This document shows positions 32,562-44,862 of a DNA stretch of 64,000 nt, in pieces. Numbering within the stretch: the stretch's first letter is position 1; each line of letters begins with the position of its first letter. The notes beneath the pieces were generated by a model that was not told where the DNA came from, did not search any database, and saw only the letters and a program-made list of their open reading frames with translations. This DNA comes from Sclerotinia nivalis (Eukaryota; Ascomycota; Leotiomycetes; Helotiales; Sclerotiniaceae). Location: the NCBI GenBank assembly GCA_029531795.1, contig JAPEIS010000005.1, forward strand, positions 2,602,001 to 2,666,000. The letters are read 5' to 3'. The position numbers and the translations under genes are program-made.

Positions 32562-35170
32562 ATGCAACACATCATCATGGAGAAATTGAAACGTCATTCT
32601 ACTACTGGTAAAGCTACCTGCGAAACAATTCCTTTTTCCAAAACTAAAAGAGATGGAAATTGGCAATCGGCGGCTCTTACGACCTGCTTACCCTCCGATG
32701 GTTCTATCATTTATGATGAACATCAAAATATCTTAACGGGTAACAACATGATACCCTGGCCAAGTATGCACTTTTGCTCTTCTCTTTCTGTACTCTGCAC
32801 TCTGCACTCTGCCATCCGTTTAATCTAAAGATATCTATTAACATCGTCTCCCAGGTATCGCTAACCATGTCACACCACGATCCGCGAAACCGATAACAAT
32901 CCCATATCTACCCACCGAAATTATCAACAACATTATATCTCAAGCCGACGACTTACAATCATTAAAGAACTGGGCGCTAATTAGTTGGGCATGCAATGAT
33001 ATTGCTGAACGAATACTTTGGTCAAATATCACTATCAATACCTCCCAATTTTATGATCCAGCCTACCCCTCAGACGGACAAGACCCTCTTCAAATCCTTC
33101 GTCATGAAAGTTACGAAAGACGAAATAACACACATTTACGGCCGAGATGGATGGGAATGAAAAGAGGAGATAAAAGAGTGCCATCAATTGTTTCGAGGCT
33201 TTCAATGGTCAAAAACTTCGCTCTTAGGACAGTTTGGGATGTCGACTCGCGAGATCTACCCCAAGGAGGTTCGAGAGAAGATTGGAGGATTCAAGAAGTT
33301 TATGGAGATTTATTTCCCATGATGGATAACCTTTATACGTTACGAATTGACGGTGAGGTCAATAGAAGAACCTGGAATTTACTACTCGCATTACCGTCTC
33401 TTCGAGAACTAAGGATATGGCGAACTACGACAGTTGACTCTCAAGCTCTTCTAGACAGGTATCATCCACCAGATGCCATTAATCAACTCTCTCAGAAGGA
33501 AAAACAGGAGCTAGTAGAAAACATGGTACTAAATTTCCAAGGTTTATCAAGACTAACAACTTTCGAGATTGGTTTGCTATCACCTTTGGAATCGGCAGCC
33601 TTAGGTGCTGCGGTTAAAGAAAGCAATCTTGAAGTCCTTCACATTGCTGTCACTCGTGATAATAGATCCTTTAATGATCAAGGAGCACAAACTTTGGCAA
33701 GATTTTGGGAGAATCTTGTACCCAAAGAAATCGATGACACCTCACCAATTATTCAGAATACAAATATTGGTTTCCCAGCATCTATGCGTGAACTGGTTCT
33801 CGAAGATGATGCACACCTGTCGGTCCAAACTCCATTCTACCCTTTCAAGTATACTAATTTTGTATGATAGTCCTATTGCTCCTCCAAAGATTGTCCAACA
33901 ATCATTCCGCAGATGCAGACAAAATTTGACAAGATTTTACTTCGACTTTTTAGACGAATCTTTACTTACCCACGTTCTCAGTTGTTCTACCGAGAAAAAT
34001 CCCCTCTTCCCTCGCCTAACCCATCTTCATTTACCTTGGCCCGAGTCTGAGAGGCATGAATACCGCCACCCTCGTGCCATGAGCAGAGTCATGATCCCCT
34101 TTATTGAATCACACAAGCCTACTCTTCAATCCTTTCAACTTCTTAATGCAGCCGAAGATAACCGACTACTAAAATATGAAAATCCATTAAATAAAGTGCT
34201 TAAGGAATGGATGTCCATCAAGGAGATTCGGCTGGACTCAGAACATACTGCCGATCATTATTCCAATGTTCCTAGAGGACAAGAATGGACTCGACCTGCA
34301 GATTTTCTATCCGTCGATGGTGGAGGCTATTGGGGTGACGATCTTCGCCGGGCTAGGCTTGATCGGTTTGATCTGACTAACATCGATGTTGGTTTTAAAT
34401 CCTACCGAGCATGGCATAATATCAAAGTTCTGGTCCTGAATCCTGGGTTGTTGTGGAATTATGGCCTCCTTCCCGATCCACATGATAAATCTAGCCCCCG
34501 ACTCAGATCAATAGACCAAGATCATCTTTTAGGTATGAAACATCTAGCAGAGTCCGAATGTGAGAATTTAGAACTTGCGGAGAGAATTTCTCGAAAAATG
34601 GGGCCAAATCTTCGTGTACTCTCGATTCGTGACTGCAGATTCTGGATTGAGAGATATGGTGGACCAATCTGGCATCTCGGAGATGCTCTTGCGGATCCTG
34701 AACAACGTCGACAGATTAGACGTGCTTTGGATCAAAGGGATTGGGACTTTTTATCGGAAAGATCTACCACCGATACTCAGGAAGCAGCCAATACTGCTAC
34801 GTTCCTCAGGAACGACATTTATTCTCCGCTTCAACCACCTGCAGGATTAATTCCACGTCCAGCCTCCCCTGCCTCCATCATCAGTGACGCTATGACTGAA
34901 TCGGAACACGGTTCAGAAGATGAAGATGAAGTGATGAATTTCGGAACTGAGAATGGAGATGAAGACGATAGATCCGAAGATGGGTCTATAGCAGCGGAAT
35001 CGGACGATGAGACAGATTTTCATGCGGATATGCCTTTGTTGACTATTACAACGGGGCCGGTTGACGAAACAGGACTTGATGCAGACATGGCTTTGTTCAC
35101 ACACACAGAATTACCATTTTACGTTCATAATGGAGTCGTTAGGCAGTCTTTATCTGGACAATTTATATGA
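32562..35170 (+). CDS. F-box-like/LRR-type protein, frame disrupted once (about 838 aa)
   Basis: Exon 1 is 32562-32763 (second in-frame ATG at 32577); a 91-bp GT-AG intron leads to exon 2 from 32855. Directly after the junction, IPYLPTEIINNIISQADDLQSLKNWALIS resembles an F-box (LP-E-I--I ... L-L---), the SKP1-binding module of SCF ubiquitin ligases. The following 500 residues have irregular Leu-rich segments, as in fungal F-box/LRR proteins that select substrates. The C-terminal 120 residues are acidic. The frame changes by +1 at TTTT (33858-33861); with one T fewer the protein continues KYTNLYDSPIAPPKIVQQ to the stop at 35170 and the coding length is a multiple of three. Either a recently broken gene or an assembly indel. 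SCF role is inferred from the family. Confidence 0.7.
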
Positions 35171-36843
35171 ATAAACGGTCACGAGGATATGAATACAGGG
35201 CGGTAACTCTTGACATTTTTTGCATGGGAATGGGAGCGCATAATAATTTCTATACATGGCTAGCTTGGGGGTGTTTGGGATAAGGAATAGGAGTTTCGGT
35301 ATTTTACTTGAGTCTATTCTTCAGACTCATCAGATACCCAAATCAGTTTCACGTATTGCATGGAGGGATTCTAGCTTGACTTTGTCTACAGTGTGTAGCT
35401 TCGGGCTATTAGCGAATATATTCATTTCTTGTACATAGACTTATACACCTTATGGTGCAAATTTCACAATCCAACAATGGCATTTATTAAAAATGCAAAT
35501 TAGAAGTTCCTTGTTTCTTGTTTTTCAGAATATCTTTTTCCCCCTTTTAACCTCTTCAATTCTTACGGTTGGCTTTTTCGAGAGCAAGGGATAGAAAAGA
35601 TCATAATTCTACGTTCTTACATTCTTATATTCTTTCGAGTCACCTGGAGTGCGGCGTGCGGTGTGCAGAGTGTTAAGTAGGTATTGCATGTTTCTGATAT
35701 GTTTCTGTGTCTATTTTGTGATGAATTAATGATGTTATAAAAACTAGACTACACTATACTAAACCAACAAATTGACCGGGAGTCCTGATTAAGGTTGATA
35801 TATTCAAACATCTGATATAAGTAAGATTTACCTAGGAGATAGATAGAAAGAAATCCCACCGACATTTTCTCATCCTCACTAATTATGCTATACTATATCT
35901 ACCTACCAATTGTAAGATTACAATATGAATGTATACAAGTATCCATCAAGTTTTCAAGCCATCGAAGTGCCAGATATAGATTGAACACCCTATGAACGAA
36001 CCACTTCGAGTCAAATTGACGTATTACATATTGATTAAACCCTCAATTTTATTTCACACTTGACTGATTGTGTCGATTTGTATTTTGAGGTATGTTAAAC
36101 TTATATCGGAGGGAGGGTTGTAATTTGCAGCAAGGGAATAGAATGATATAAATATTGAGATGAAGAATCAAGAGTCAAGAAAATGTACATTCTGGCCTTA
36201 ACGACCGAGTGGAAATAGATACTTAGAATTGAAATAAAGTACAAGGTCTAGTACTTCTAACGTGAGAGCGATATACCCCGCAACTGAACTATCCCATCAT
36301 CACACTCTCCCATTCCAGCTCCTTAAAACCTCTCAAGATCTCAAGAATGTCAACGTGTTACCCACGCGAAGAAGAATTTGCGGATAATGATTAGATTATC
36401 TGTATCTGTTAAAAAAGTTATATTTTGGAATTAGGATGCTAAGCATAGTTCGTTCCCATGACAAAACGAGCTTGAATTCGCGTCATATGTAAATCTAGCT
36501 CTTCGCAGGGAATTATTGAAAGTAATAGTCTGTCTGAGCAGATCCCAAAAATCTCTGAAGAAACAGACAATAAATTAACTGCTACAACCACTTGGGTCTA
36601 CCTAATTCACTTCATCACCCGATACTTAACAATGTAATTTGACTTGACAAAGTTATGTCTAATTCCCCCTAATATTTTGATGTACGCTGCAACTCTCACA
36701 TCATATTTATAGCAGAAACAAATATAGGTCCAGAACCAAGCTGCATTAACTCCATGTCCAGACCAACTATGTCATGTAGAGTTTTTTATGCTAAGCTCTA
36801 ACTAGCAGCCAAACGCCTATTATACAGTATCATGTGAAAATCG
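35171..36843. other. Intergenic, convergent genes
   Basis: AT-rich; no gene or repeat recognised. Confidence 0.6.
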
Positions 36844-37991
36844 TTACAATTCTTCATCAACATCCATGTCCTGTGGTGCGTGCCCATTTGCTCCATTCTT
36901 CTCCTTTGGTGCAGATGCCTCCTTGTCAATCATCTGTCTTGAAACCGAAACAATATTGTCTTCGATAAGTTTTTGTCCAACATCCTCCAAGTGTTTCTTC
37001 GGATCAACCTTTCCAACGTATCTAGTCTTCAATTGATCTTTAGTCATTTCAGTCTCTTCCTTGACACGCTTCTCATAACCTTCAGCAAGTCCTACTAGCT
37101 TCTGTAGTCGCTCGGTGTTTCGAGTTCCCTCAACTCTGAAGTCATCCATCTGCAGACCCTCAGTCCATACATGCTTATGCAAATTCATCAACATATTCTC
37201 TTCTAAGGCAGTTTTGCGGTAGTTGATACCTATGCTGTAGTAATGTCTGTTGAGGCCGTGAATAAGCGCTTGGATGGAAGGTTTGTTGAGATGCCCTAAG
37301 TTAGATGTGCTTTGGCGAGGTTCTTGCCCGAGCATGAGAGATTGTGGGTTGATCAGACGGAAAGCATCAATAACGACTTTGCCCTTAACAGATTGAATAG
37401 GATCAACAACAACGGCAACAGCTCGAGGTGTCAATTGCTCGAATGATTGTTGTGTGTTGATATCTACAGATGATAGCCAGCAGCCAAAACCTGGATGTGA
37501 ATGGTACCAGCCAACAACAGTTTCCGGTCTGCAGAAGATAATATTAGAACCTTGGTTCGCAGGGAAGAGAAGAGTATACGAACCGTCCTGTCTGTCTCAA
37601 CATATCCATCATTTTCGTTTGGAAAACTGGATCTACCGCCTCGACACTAACACCTGTACCACTTTGCGGCATTGCAAATACATCCACAACTCGAACTGTG
37701 AAATCATCCACGAACTCTCCCAGCATCAGACCCATAACTTCCATAGGTACACCAGCTCTGCCATGTCGCAACATCTTCAGCAGCGCCAACGAAGAGATAT
37801 ATACGGTTTCGGAGTTATCGATCAGATTTGAGTTATCCTAAGAATTATGTGAGGTTAGTATCAGTAATTTCACTAATATTCGAGCTCAGTCTGCTGGATT
37901 TGGAAATAGAACAGCTTACAGATCCAGGTACAGCAGAATTCATACTTCCCATACCTCCAGCATTGGCCAACATGCGATTTAATCTGTCCAT
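36844..37991 (-). CDS. rpn11: 26S proteasome regulatory subunit Rpn11, 336 aa
   Basis: Zinc-dependent deubiquitinase of the 19S lid, which removes ubiquitin chains as substrates enter the 20S core. Exons 37991-37920, 37837-37584 and 37528-36844 with GT-AG introns of 82 and 55 bp. The MPN+/JAMM active site is visible after the second junction: [16 protein letters not shown], with the HxH zinc ligands, catalytic Ser and Asp. The catalytic Glu is in [13 protein letters not shown]. The N-terminal [13 protein letters not shown] and the C-terminal helical domain are typical; length is close to yeast Rpn11, with a slightly longer acidic tail ending DMDVDEEL. The donor of intron 2 is GTTCGT. Housekeeping gene, intact. 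It is head to head with the histone deacetylase gene. Confidence 0.97.
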
Positions 37992-38653
37992 ATTGAATTT
38001 GTTGATCTGTTATTAAATGTGAGAGGGGTATCTTGAGGAGAACAGAGGATGAGGACAAAGGCGAAAAGTGTCAAAGTTTCAATGGTGTTGTGAAGCTCCA
38101 ACTCAAGGCAGCTTAGAACGCGCATAAAGTCCAGTGAATGGTAAGGTTATTATGTAATCAAAATTTTAACACATGACTGTTCAGCCTTGTCATAATCTTC
38201 AGCCTTGTCAAATTCTTTGGAGACACTCGAGAAGATGTAGAATTGTAGCTTTAATTCTTTCTTGATAAGCTTAAGATTTGAAGATCTGGATGTATAGTTT
38301 GGGAATATCATGAACATTGATCATCCAATTCTAATGATATATATCTTCTTCTCAAGTTGTGTTGTCTATAACAAAGTCAAGTTTTGTATTGTACCTTATC
38401 CTTCATCCAATTAGCGATAGGATGTGTTTGGAACATTCGGTCATCATTGGTTGATCTCTTGCTCTCTTGACTTTCCTCGCTTTTATCCTCGTCCACCTCC
38501 GCCGCCTTTCCCAATTATTCTTTCTTCCTCAGCCTTCACCCACAATTATCTAGTTTGACCAACATTTACTACAAATACACAAACCCATCATCCGTTCTTT
38601 CTACGAAACTTCAGAATTACTTGTTACTGGCTACGATCACAAGTTTATCCGAT
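37992..38653. promoter_or_regulatory. Shared divergent promoter region, rpn11 / histone deacetylase
   Basis: The 662-bp gap between two divergent start codons must hold both 5' leaders and promoters. Pyrimidine-rich stretches precede the deacetylase ATG from about 38450. I looked for a yeast-type proteasome element (GGTGGCAAA) and did not find a match. Confidence 0.5.
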
Positions 38654-40766
38654 ATGTCGAATTCCTTCGCGCCTTTAGATCCGGTGTCGAATGGGCCAAG
38701 CACCAAAAAGAGGGTTGCATACTTCTACGACTCAGATGTCGGAAACTATGCCTATGTTGCAGGTCATCCTATGAAGCCTCATAGAATACGTTTGGCACAT
38801 AGTTTGATCATGAATTATGGAGTTTACCAGAAAATGGAGATTTATGTGAGTTGCGATTGAGCAAGCCCCTCTTTTGAGATTGTTATCTTGTCTACTCTGC
38901 GAGTGCAAGTAGAAGAACGAGCATCGAAGCATTTCAAAGGATTCGTCTATGATCACATACTGACTATAATTGGCAGCGAGCGAAACCAGCAACCCGGCAC
39001 GAAATGACACAATTCCATACCGATGAATACATTGACTTTCTTCAGAGAGTTACTCCCGACAACATGGATTCTTTTGCAAAGGAACAGGGAAAGTACAACG
39101 TCGGAGATGATTGCCCGGTCTTCGATGGACTGTTCGAATTCTGCGGAATTAGCGCTGGCGGTAGTATGGAGGGTGCAGCCCGACTGAATCGTTCAAAATG
39201 CGACATCGCAATCAATTGGGCTGGAGGATTACATCATGCAAAGAAAAGTGAGGCAAGTGGCTTTTGTTATGTCAATGGTAAGGGAATATCTCCTTCGTAA
39301 TTATATACTCGTACTGATTTGGTTTCAGATATTGTTCTCGGCATAATCGAGCTGTTGCGCTTTAAGAAGCGAGTTCTCTACATTGATATCGATGTTCATC
39401 ACGGTGATGGTGTCGAGGAAGCCTTTTATACCACGGATAGAGTGATGACAGTTTCATTCCACAAATATGGCGAATATTTCCCAGGAACTGGTGAACTACG
39501 AGATATTGGTGTTGGACAAGGCAAAAATTACGCAGTCAATTTTCCACTTCGCGACGGTATCGATGATGTTACTTATAAATCCATCTTTGAACCTGTCATT
39601 CAAAGTGTAATGGATTACTATCAGCCAGAAGCTATCGTTCTTCAATGTGGTGGAGACAGTCTTTCTGGTGATCGCTTGGGATGTTTCAATTTGAGCATGA
39701 GGGGCCATGCGAATTGTGTTCAATTTGTCAAAAGCTTCAACAAGCCCACTTTAGTGCTTGGAGGAGGCGGGTACACTATGCGTAATGTTGCGCGAACTTG
39801 GGCATTTGAGACTGGTGTGTTAGTTGGCAAGGAAATGGATCCCGTACTCCCTTACAACGAGTATTACGAGGTATGTTTCCTGGCAGAGCATTGTGAAGAT
39901 ATTCTAACATTGACATGTAGTATTACGGCCCCGATTATGAGCTTGATGTTCGAGCCTCTAATATGGAGAATGCTAATTCGAAAGATTATCTCGAGAAGAT
40001 AAAAATTCAAGTCATCGAGAACTTGAAGAGGACTGCTCACGCCCCATCTGTACAAATGCAAGATGTACCCCGTACTACTTTAGCCGGAACAACCGACGAA
40101 GACGATGATATTTTAGCTGATGCTGATGAAGACGAAAACATGGATGTTCGCCATACTCAGCACCGCAACGATAAACATATAGCTCGGGACGATGAGTTCG
40201 ATGAAGGTGATGAAGAGGAAGCGAACCTTGCAAACGGAGCATTTGCTCAGAATGGCCAAGCAAAACAGCGCAATCACACTTACTCAGATGTTGATATGGA
40301 TAGTGGTGTTCCTACTCCAGAAATCGAAATCCATGACGAGATTGAAGATGCTCCAATAGCTGTCACCGAAGCCAATGCACAAGTAAATGCGGAGCTCATG
40401 GAGCAGAAGACTCAGGACGCAACCCCTACCGATACTCTTGAAGTGGGCCCATCGAATGCCCCATCTCGCTCAAACTCGCCTAAACCGATTGTTGACAATG
40501 AAAGCGATATTGATATGACTGAGCCGCTCGATGCCCCGGCAGTCCCAGAGAAATCCGAAAAATCACCAGCATCTCCAACAGCCTCGGTCAAAGCCAACAT
40601 TGCTACGAACATTGAGGCAGTCGCTAGTAACGCTGAAACTGTGCCTGAGACAGTCGCCCTAAAAATAGAGCCTGTAATATTGAAGCAAGAAAGCGACAGT
40701 GAAAGACAAGATACCTATATGACAGCAGAAGCAAGTGAGAAGATTATCGAGCAAGCTCAATCATGA
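38654..40766 (+). CDS. rpd3: Class I histone deacetylase, Rpd3/HDAC1 type, 626 aa
   Basis: Zinc-dependent lysine deacetylase, the catalytic subunit of nuclear Sin3-type co-repressor complexes. Exons 38654-38845, 38977-39277, 39329-39870 and 39921-40766; GT-AG introns of 131, 51 and 50 bp. Catalytic features include the His pair in [21 protein letters not shown] (joined across intron 2), zinc ligands in [15 protein letters not shown] and [14 protein letters not shown], and the Tyr in [14 protein letters not shown]. The first exon has the typical [22 protein letters not shown]. The domain ends near residue 400. A 220-residue acidic, Ser/Pro/Ala-rich tail follows, as in filamentous-fungal orthologues and longer than the yeast Rpd3 tail. 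The start is the ATG at 38654, not upstream in-frame residues from 38555. Intact. Confidence 0.96.
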
Positions 40767-41705
40767 ATAATTCAAGGATATTGACGTCGTCCAAATCACG
40801 ATTTTCTTTATTCGATCATGGAGTTACATTGGATTTCAAGGAGGTTTCAAAATGCCATATTTGCTTCTAAGCCTTTGGCTGTATGCTCTTTCGCTAGACG
40901 GTTTCTACATTGGAACATACACATGCCTAAAGACGATCGCCGGTCTAATGATTTATCGTATACAAAACGGGCCTGTCGGGCAATTCATCTTATGAGAACT
41001 CGTTCTATGCGATGTCCTTGAGGATTGTACTAATCTCGACGCGTTTTGATCTTGGACGATTGATCCTGAACCTACAGAATAATTTACTTTTCTAATTCTT
41101 TACACATTTCTTCGAGGGATGGCAAATTGAGCATGGCGTACATGGCGAACGAGACAAGGAACTTTCGAGGGGCGTGGAACTTCAGGAGACTATGATGTTT
41201 TATGCAGACGGGATCTTTCAACTCAAGCTTTGTAGGTTTTCTGGATTCTGTTGCCTCTACTCCGGGGATATACCAATACTTTTGTGTAAATAGGATTAAA
41301 ATGATTTCAAAATATTTGACTGTAATCCGGCAGGCGTGCATATGCATGAAGTGACAAAGAAATCGTAAAATCGTGAAGCAAAAGGAGGAATTCTGCTGTA
41401 AAACAATTCATATTTAGTGAATCATTCGAAGAAATTAATTATTGCAGACCAGAGAAATAAAACTTAGCTCTCCAGCAATAACATTTCAAAAGTTACACCT
41501 TTTCACTTCACTTCACGGGATGGGATTCCTGAGATTCCTTAGAAAAAAGTGGGCCCACCATTTTTTCTTCGCTTATTCAGATTAGGGTTTGCACCTGCCA
41601 ATTTTTCGCAATTCAACCTGGAAATAATATCAACCCGACGACAACCTCTAATTCGACAAATTACATTTTCGACCCTTTCAGCATACCGAAAGAAACACCG
41701 TCGAG
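40767..41705. other. Intergenic, possible small minus-strand frame
   Basis: An 87-residue minus-strand frame at 41084-41347 has a fairly protein-like second half (LELKDPVCIKHHSLLKFH...) and could be the last exon of a small gene, but I find no matching upstream exon. The last 250 bp are the promoter and leader of the ribosomal protein gene. Confidence 0.35.
41582..41590 (+). promoter_or_regulatory. Telobox-like TTAGGGTTT upstream of rpl23
   Basis: TTAGGGTTT (AACCCTAA on the other strand) lies 116 bp before the rpl23 start codon. AACCCTAA-type motifs bound by Tbf1/Rap1-like factors are known in ribosomal protein promoters of several fungi. Here the role is inferred from position only. Confidence 0.45.
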
Positions 41706-42699
41706 ATGGCAAAGATTTCGTGAGTCTGCTTTTCACACAGTCATTACGGGTGGTGGGGTCGATTGGGCGAAGAAATGCGCCGGAACTTCAACGAGAGGGG
41801 AAATGAGTGGAAGGAATTAAAATTGGGGGGGAGCATGATTTGAGAATAGGGATTGAATTGTTGAGGCTATATGACAGGATTTGGAAAGTCGATGGAACTA
41901 AAAGCTAATTTGATCTTGTTCATAGACGTGGAGCCCCTGGTGGCAAGCTTAAGATGACTCTCGGTCTCCCAGTGTGAGTTTTCACTCCAGTTCTCACACC
42001 CAACAATCTGCGATACCGAACACACGACAACGATATTATTTCTGATTCTGCGAACCTATCCTTATTCAAGTTCGCAATACGATGAAGCTCAAAATACTAA
42101 CTAGAAAATAGCGGAGCCGTCATGAACTGCTGCGACAACTCCGGTGCCCGTAACTTGTACATCATTTCCGTCAAGGGTATCGGTGCCCGTCTTAACCGTC
42201 TTCCAGCCGGTGGTGTCGGTGATATGGTTATGGCAACCGTCAAGAAGGGAAAGCCAGAATTAAGAAAAAAGGTTATGCCAGCTGTTATCGTTAGACAGTC
42301 AAAGCCATGGAAGAGAACCGATGGTGTTTTCTTGTACTTCGAGGACAACGCCGGTGTTGTAAGTGCAGGATTTTATTTTTATATATTCGGGCGGGGTATA
42401 GGTGTACGAGTTAGGGGAATGGGTGTTTATGAGGATCTTGCAAAAGATGGAGCATGGAGGCTGGAGGATATAATTATACGATTTCAGACATGGAGGGTGG
42501 AATAATGGCTGACAAATTCTCTACAGATTGTCAACCCCAAGGGAGAGATGAAGGGATCCGCTATCACTGGACCAGTCGGAAAGGAAGCTGCTGAATTATG
42601 GCCAGTAAGTTCCAACGTTCCAACTCCTTTCCCCTTAATTCTCGGAAACTAACTATATCTACTCAGCGTATTGCCAGCAACTCTGGTGTCGTTATGTAA
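41706..42699 (+). CDS. rpl23: 60S ribosomal protein L23 (uL14), 139 aa
   Basis: Large-subunit ribosomal protein of the uL14 family, located at the subunit interface. Five exons: 41706-41719 (14 bp), 41926-41973, 42112-42358, 42527-42604 and 42667-42699. The GT-AG introns are 206, 138, 168 and 62 bp, long for this genome, as is common for fungal ribosomal protein genes. The product has the family core: [67 protein letters not shown], and the end [26 protein letters not shown]. Length equals the usual 137-140 aa. The first exon encodes only MAKI and part of Ser. Intact and certainly expressed. Confidence 0.97.
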
Positions 42700-43408
42700 A
42701 GAGGCTGTTCTTTTTTCGGGGTTCTTAACGTCAAATGGAAGGAAGTCATGGATGAATGGGAGGGCGTTGCATCATTGCTTCTTAAGCCTACTTCACTTAC
42801 ATACATAAAGACCTGGCGGTCGATTATGAAAAATTGATTCAGCTTCCTACCAATCCTACGAGACTGGACGAATTTGTGATGATGTGCTTATGATTGTGTT
42901 GGAATTGGAAGATTGCAGGTGATACCAGGTCCAGATGCGAATAGAGTTGAGTGAATTCACAGGACGATGCTCGAGTGTCAATATTGGTTCAAAAGGTTTC
43001 CAGGGAATATGGCAACAATTCAGCTCCCGGAATTTAGAATCACTTCTAGACGGCTATCTTGAAAGGCTTCAGCAGTTCCTTCTATCTAAGAAACGGCTCG
43101 ATTGGATGGTGATCGAATTGACCGACTGCAACTTGCCATATTGGAATGCTCTAATTCATAGAGCACCAAATCACGAAACGAATACCGAAGGCGACAGTGA
43201 GGTACAGTATATATTTTAAGACACTGTATCATATGTCCAAATCTGCCACCAGTTTATCTCTATCCCAAAACCTCTACCCATGCCGTGCCCGGCGGCCAAG
43301 TTCTTCCTACCCAAATCTGAAACAAGAAACGCTAGAAATGCAAATGATAAGAGTAATACTGGTACAATTCAAAGAACCTTCATTCTTCATGAGACGCTCA
43401 TCCATTTC
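42700..43408. other. Intergenic, convergent genes
   Basis: 3' flanks of rpl23 and the transporter gene. A 94-residue frame at 42935-43219 is not supported by any feature. Confidence 0.5.
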
Positions 43409-44862
43409 CTATGCCCAAGCCCCCACCAACGCCATTAAACAACTCCCACCCAAGACAGCCACAAAAGCCTCCCATCTTCTTCTTCCCTTGAGAATCCCAT
43501 AACTCTTATCACTTAAAAAGTCCTCGGCCAACAATTGTACCAAGCCCGCAAATAGCAGCAACCCACTGCTAATAGCATTCATAAACCCCACCATCAAAAG
43601 TCCAGCCGCGGAATGCGGATCGTACAAATTATGCACAATTAGACCAATAGCTTGGCCAATAGGCGTCGTAGTTCCATATGCGAGAACCATGAGCCAAGGA
43701 CGGGGGGAAGAGGAGGGAAAATTGATCGCGGCGATGCGGGATCCGAGGGCGAGTCCTTCGAAGGATTGGTGGAAGGCAATGGCAATTAGGAAGACAACGA
43801 AGGGAGGACCCGTGGCGACGGAGATGGCCATGCCAATGAAGATGGAGTGGAAGAGGATTCCGGCTTCAAGGAGGAGACATTGCAATATTTGACGTTTTTG
43901 TGAGTCTTCGGCTGAGACTGGGGAGGAGGTAGTAGCTTCAGGATCGTGCGGAGAATGGGTAGGAGTTTTCGTGAGGGGATCATTTAGTTCATCAAGTTCG
44001 AGGTCGAGATCGGAATCGTCGTCTGAGATATTGGCGTCTTGATAATTCTTACGCTCGGAGCTCCCGGTAAGACCAGCTTGAGGTGTTGACACTGGGAGGG
44101 GTGAGACTCCTGCGACGAGACCTTCGGATTCTCCCATATCTTCTAATGCGATATCTTGTGGCCGACGATTTAGACCTATCTTGCCTAATCTGCCATTCGT
44201 CTGCTTCCCCTTCTTCTTTGCGCTCCCATTTCCTTGCATCGCTTCATTTTCCCCTCCAGGTACAACATCCCAATTCCCTCCATGTGAATGAGAATGGCCT
44301 GCCCCTCTAGTCGTTAAAAACATCTCCAGCCCTACAACTACCAATGCGCTGAACATGGCAATAAGTCCTGCTAAAGGATGATATCCATCGCTGAAAAAAT
44401 ACGGAAGACATGGATCCGTCAAGGACATGAAAGCCGTTGGTAGTAAATGCACGAATGCTGTAGCTATAAGAACCCCCGTGCCAAAATGTTGAGAAAGAAA
44501 TATAAAGCGATTCGGGCCATCGGATTTCGAGGACCGCCGAGAAATTAAGGGAAATCCGCATGCTGTCAAGGGAGATCTTGTTAGACGGGACAAACGGAAG
44601 AGGGTGTGATGACATACCAATTGTACTCAGAACGAGTATTAGCACAAGCGCATATACATGCGCAGACGTATTATAACTGCCCTTAACCCCAGATCCGCAA
44701 ACAGGTTTCTGGGCGATCGTTCCAGATTCATCTTGTTGTTGTCGTCGTCTTAATTCGGCCAGGAGATGAGATGTAGACCAGGACGAAACTAGGGCCATTT
44801 GTTAGTTGGTCGCATAGTAGGGAAAGGGAAGAGGGTAATCTACCATCGCGATTGACGACCAT
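43409..44862 (-). CDS. ZIP-family metal (zinc/iron) transporter, 447 aa
   Basis: Membrane importer of divalent metal, probably Zn2+. Exons 44862-44844 (19 bp), 44788-44618 and 44562-43409, each joined by a 55-bp GT-AG intron. The first membrane helix (VYALVLILVLSTIACGFPLI) is completed by exon joining. Further helices carry HFGTGVLIATAFVHLLPTAF and GLIAMFSALVVVGLEMF. A cytosolic loop of about 130 residues follows, with a short HSHSHGG metal-binding patch and an acidic stretch. The C-terminal half has the ZIP signature helices FHSIFIGMAI and IAFHQSFEGLALGSRI, with the conserved His and Glu ligands, and ends in two more helices. This matches fungal Zrt1/Zrt2-like proteins. Plasma-membrane location is likely. 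No zinc-responsive site was identified upstream. Confidence 0.93.

Noticed and set aside
41084..41347. 87-residue minus-strand frame between the deacetylase and rpl23 genes
   Set aside because: The second half looks protein-like, but no upstream exon, start context or family supports it.
42935..43219. 94-residue plus-strand frame
   Set aside because: No family resemblance and no splicing partner; lies in the 3' flank between convergent genes.
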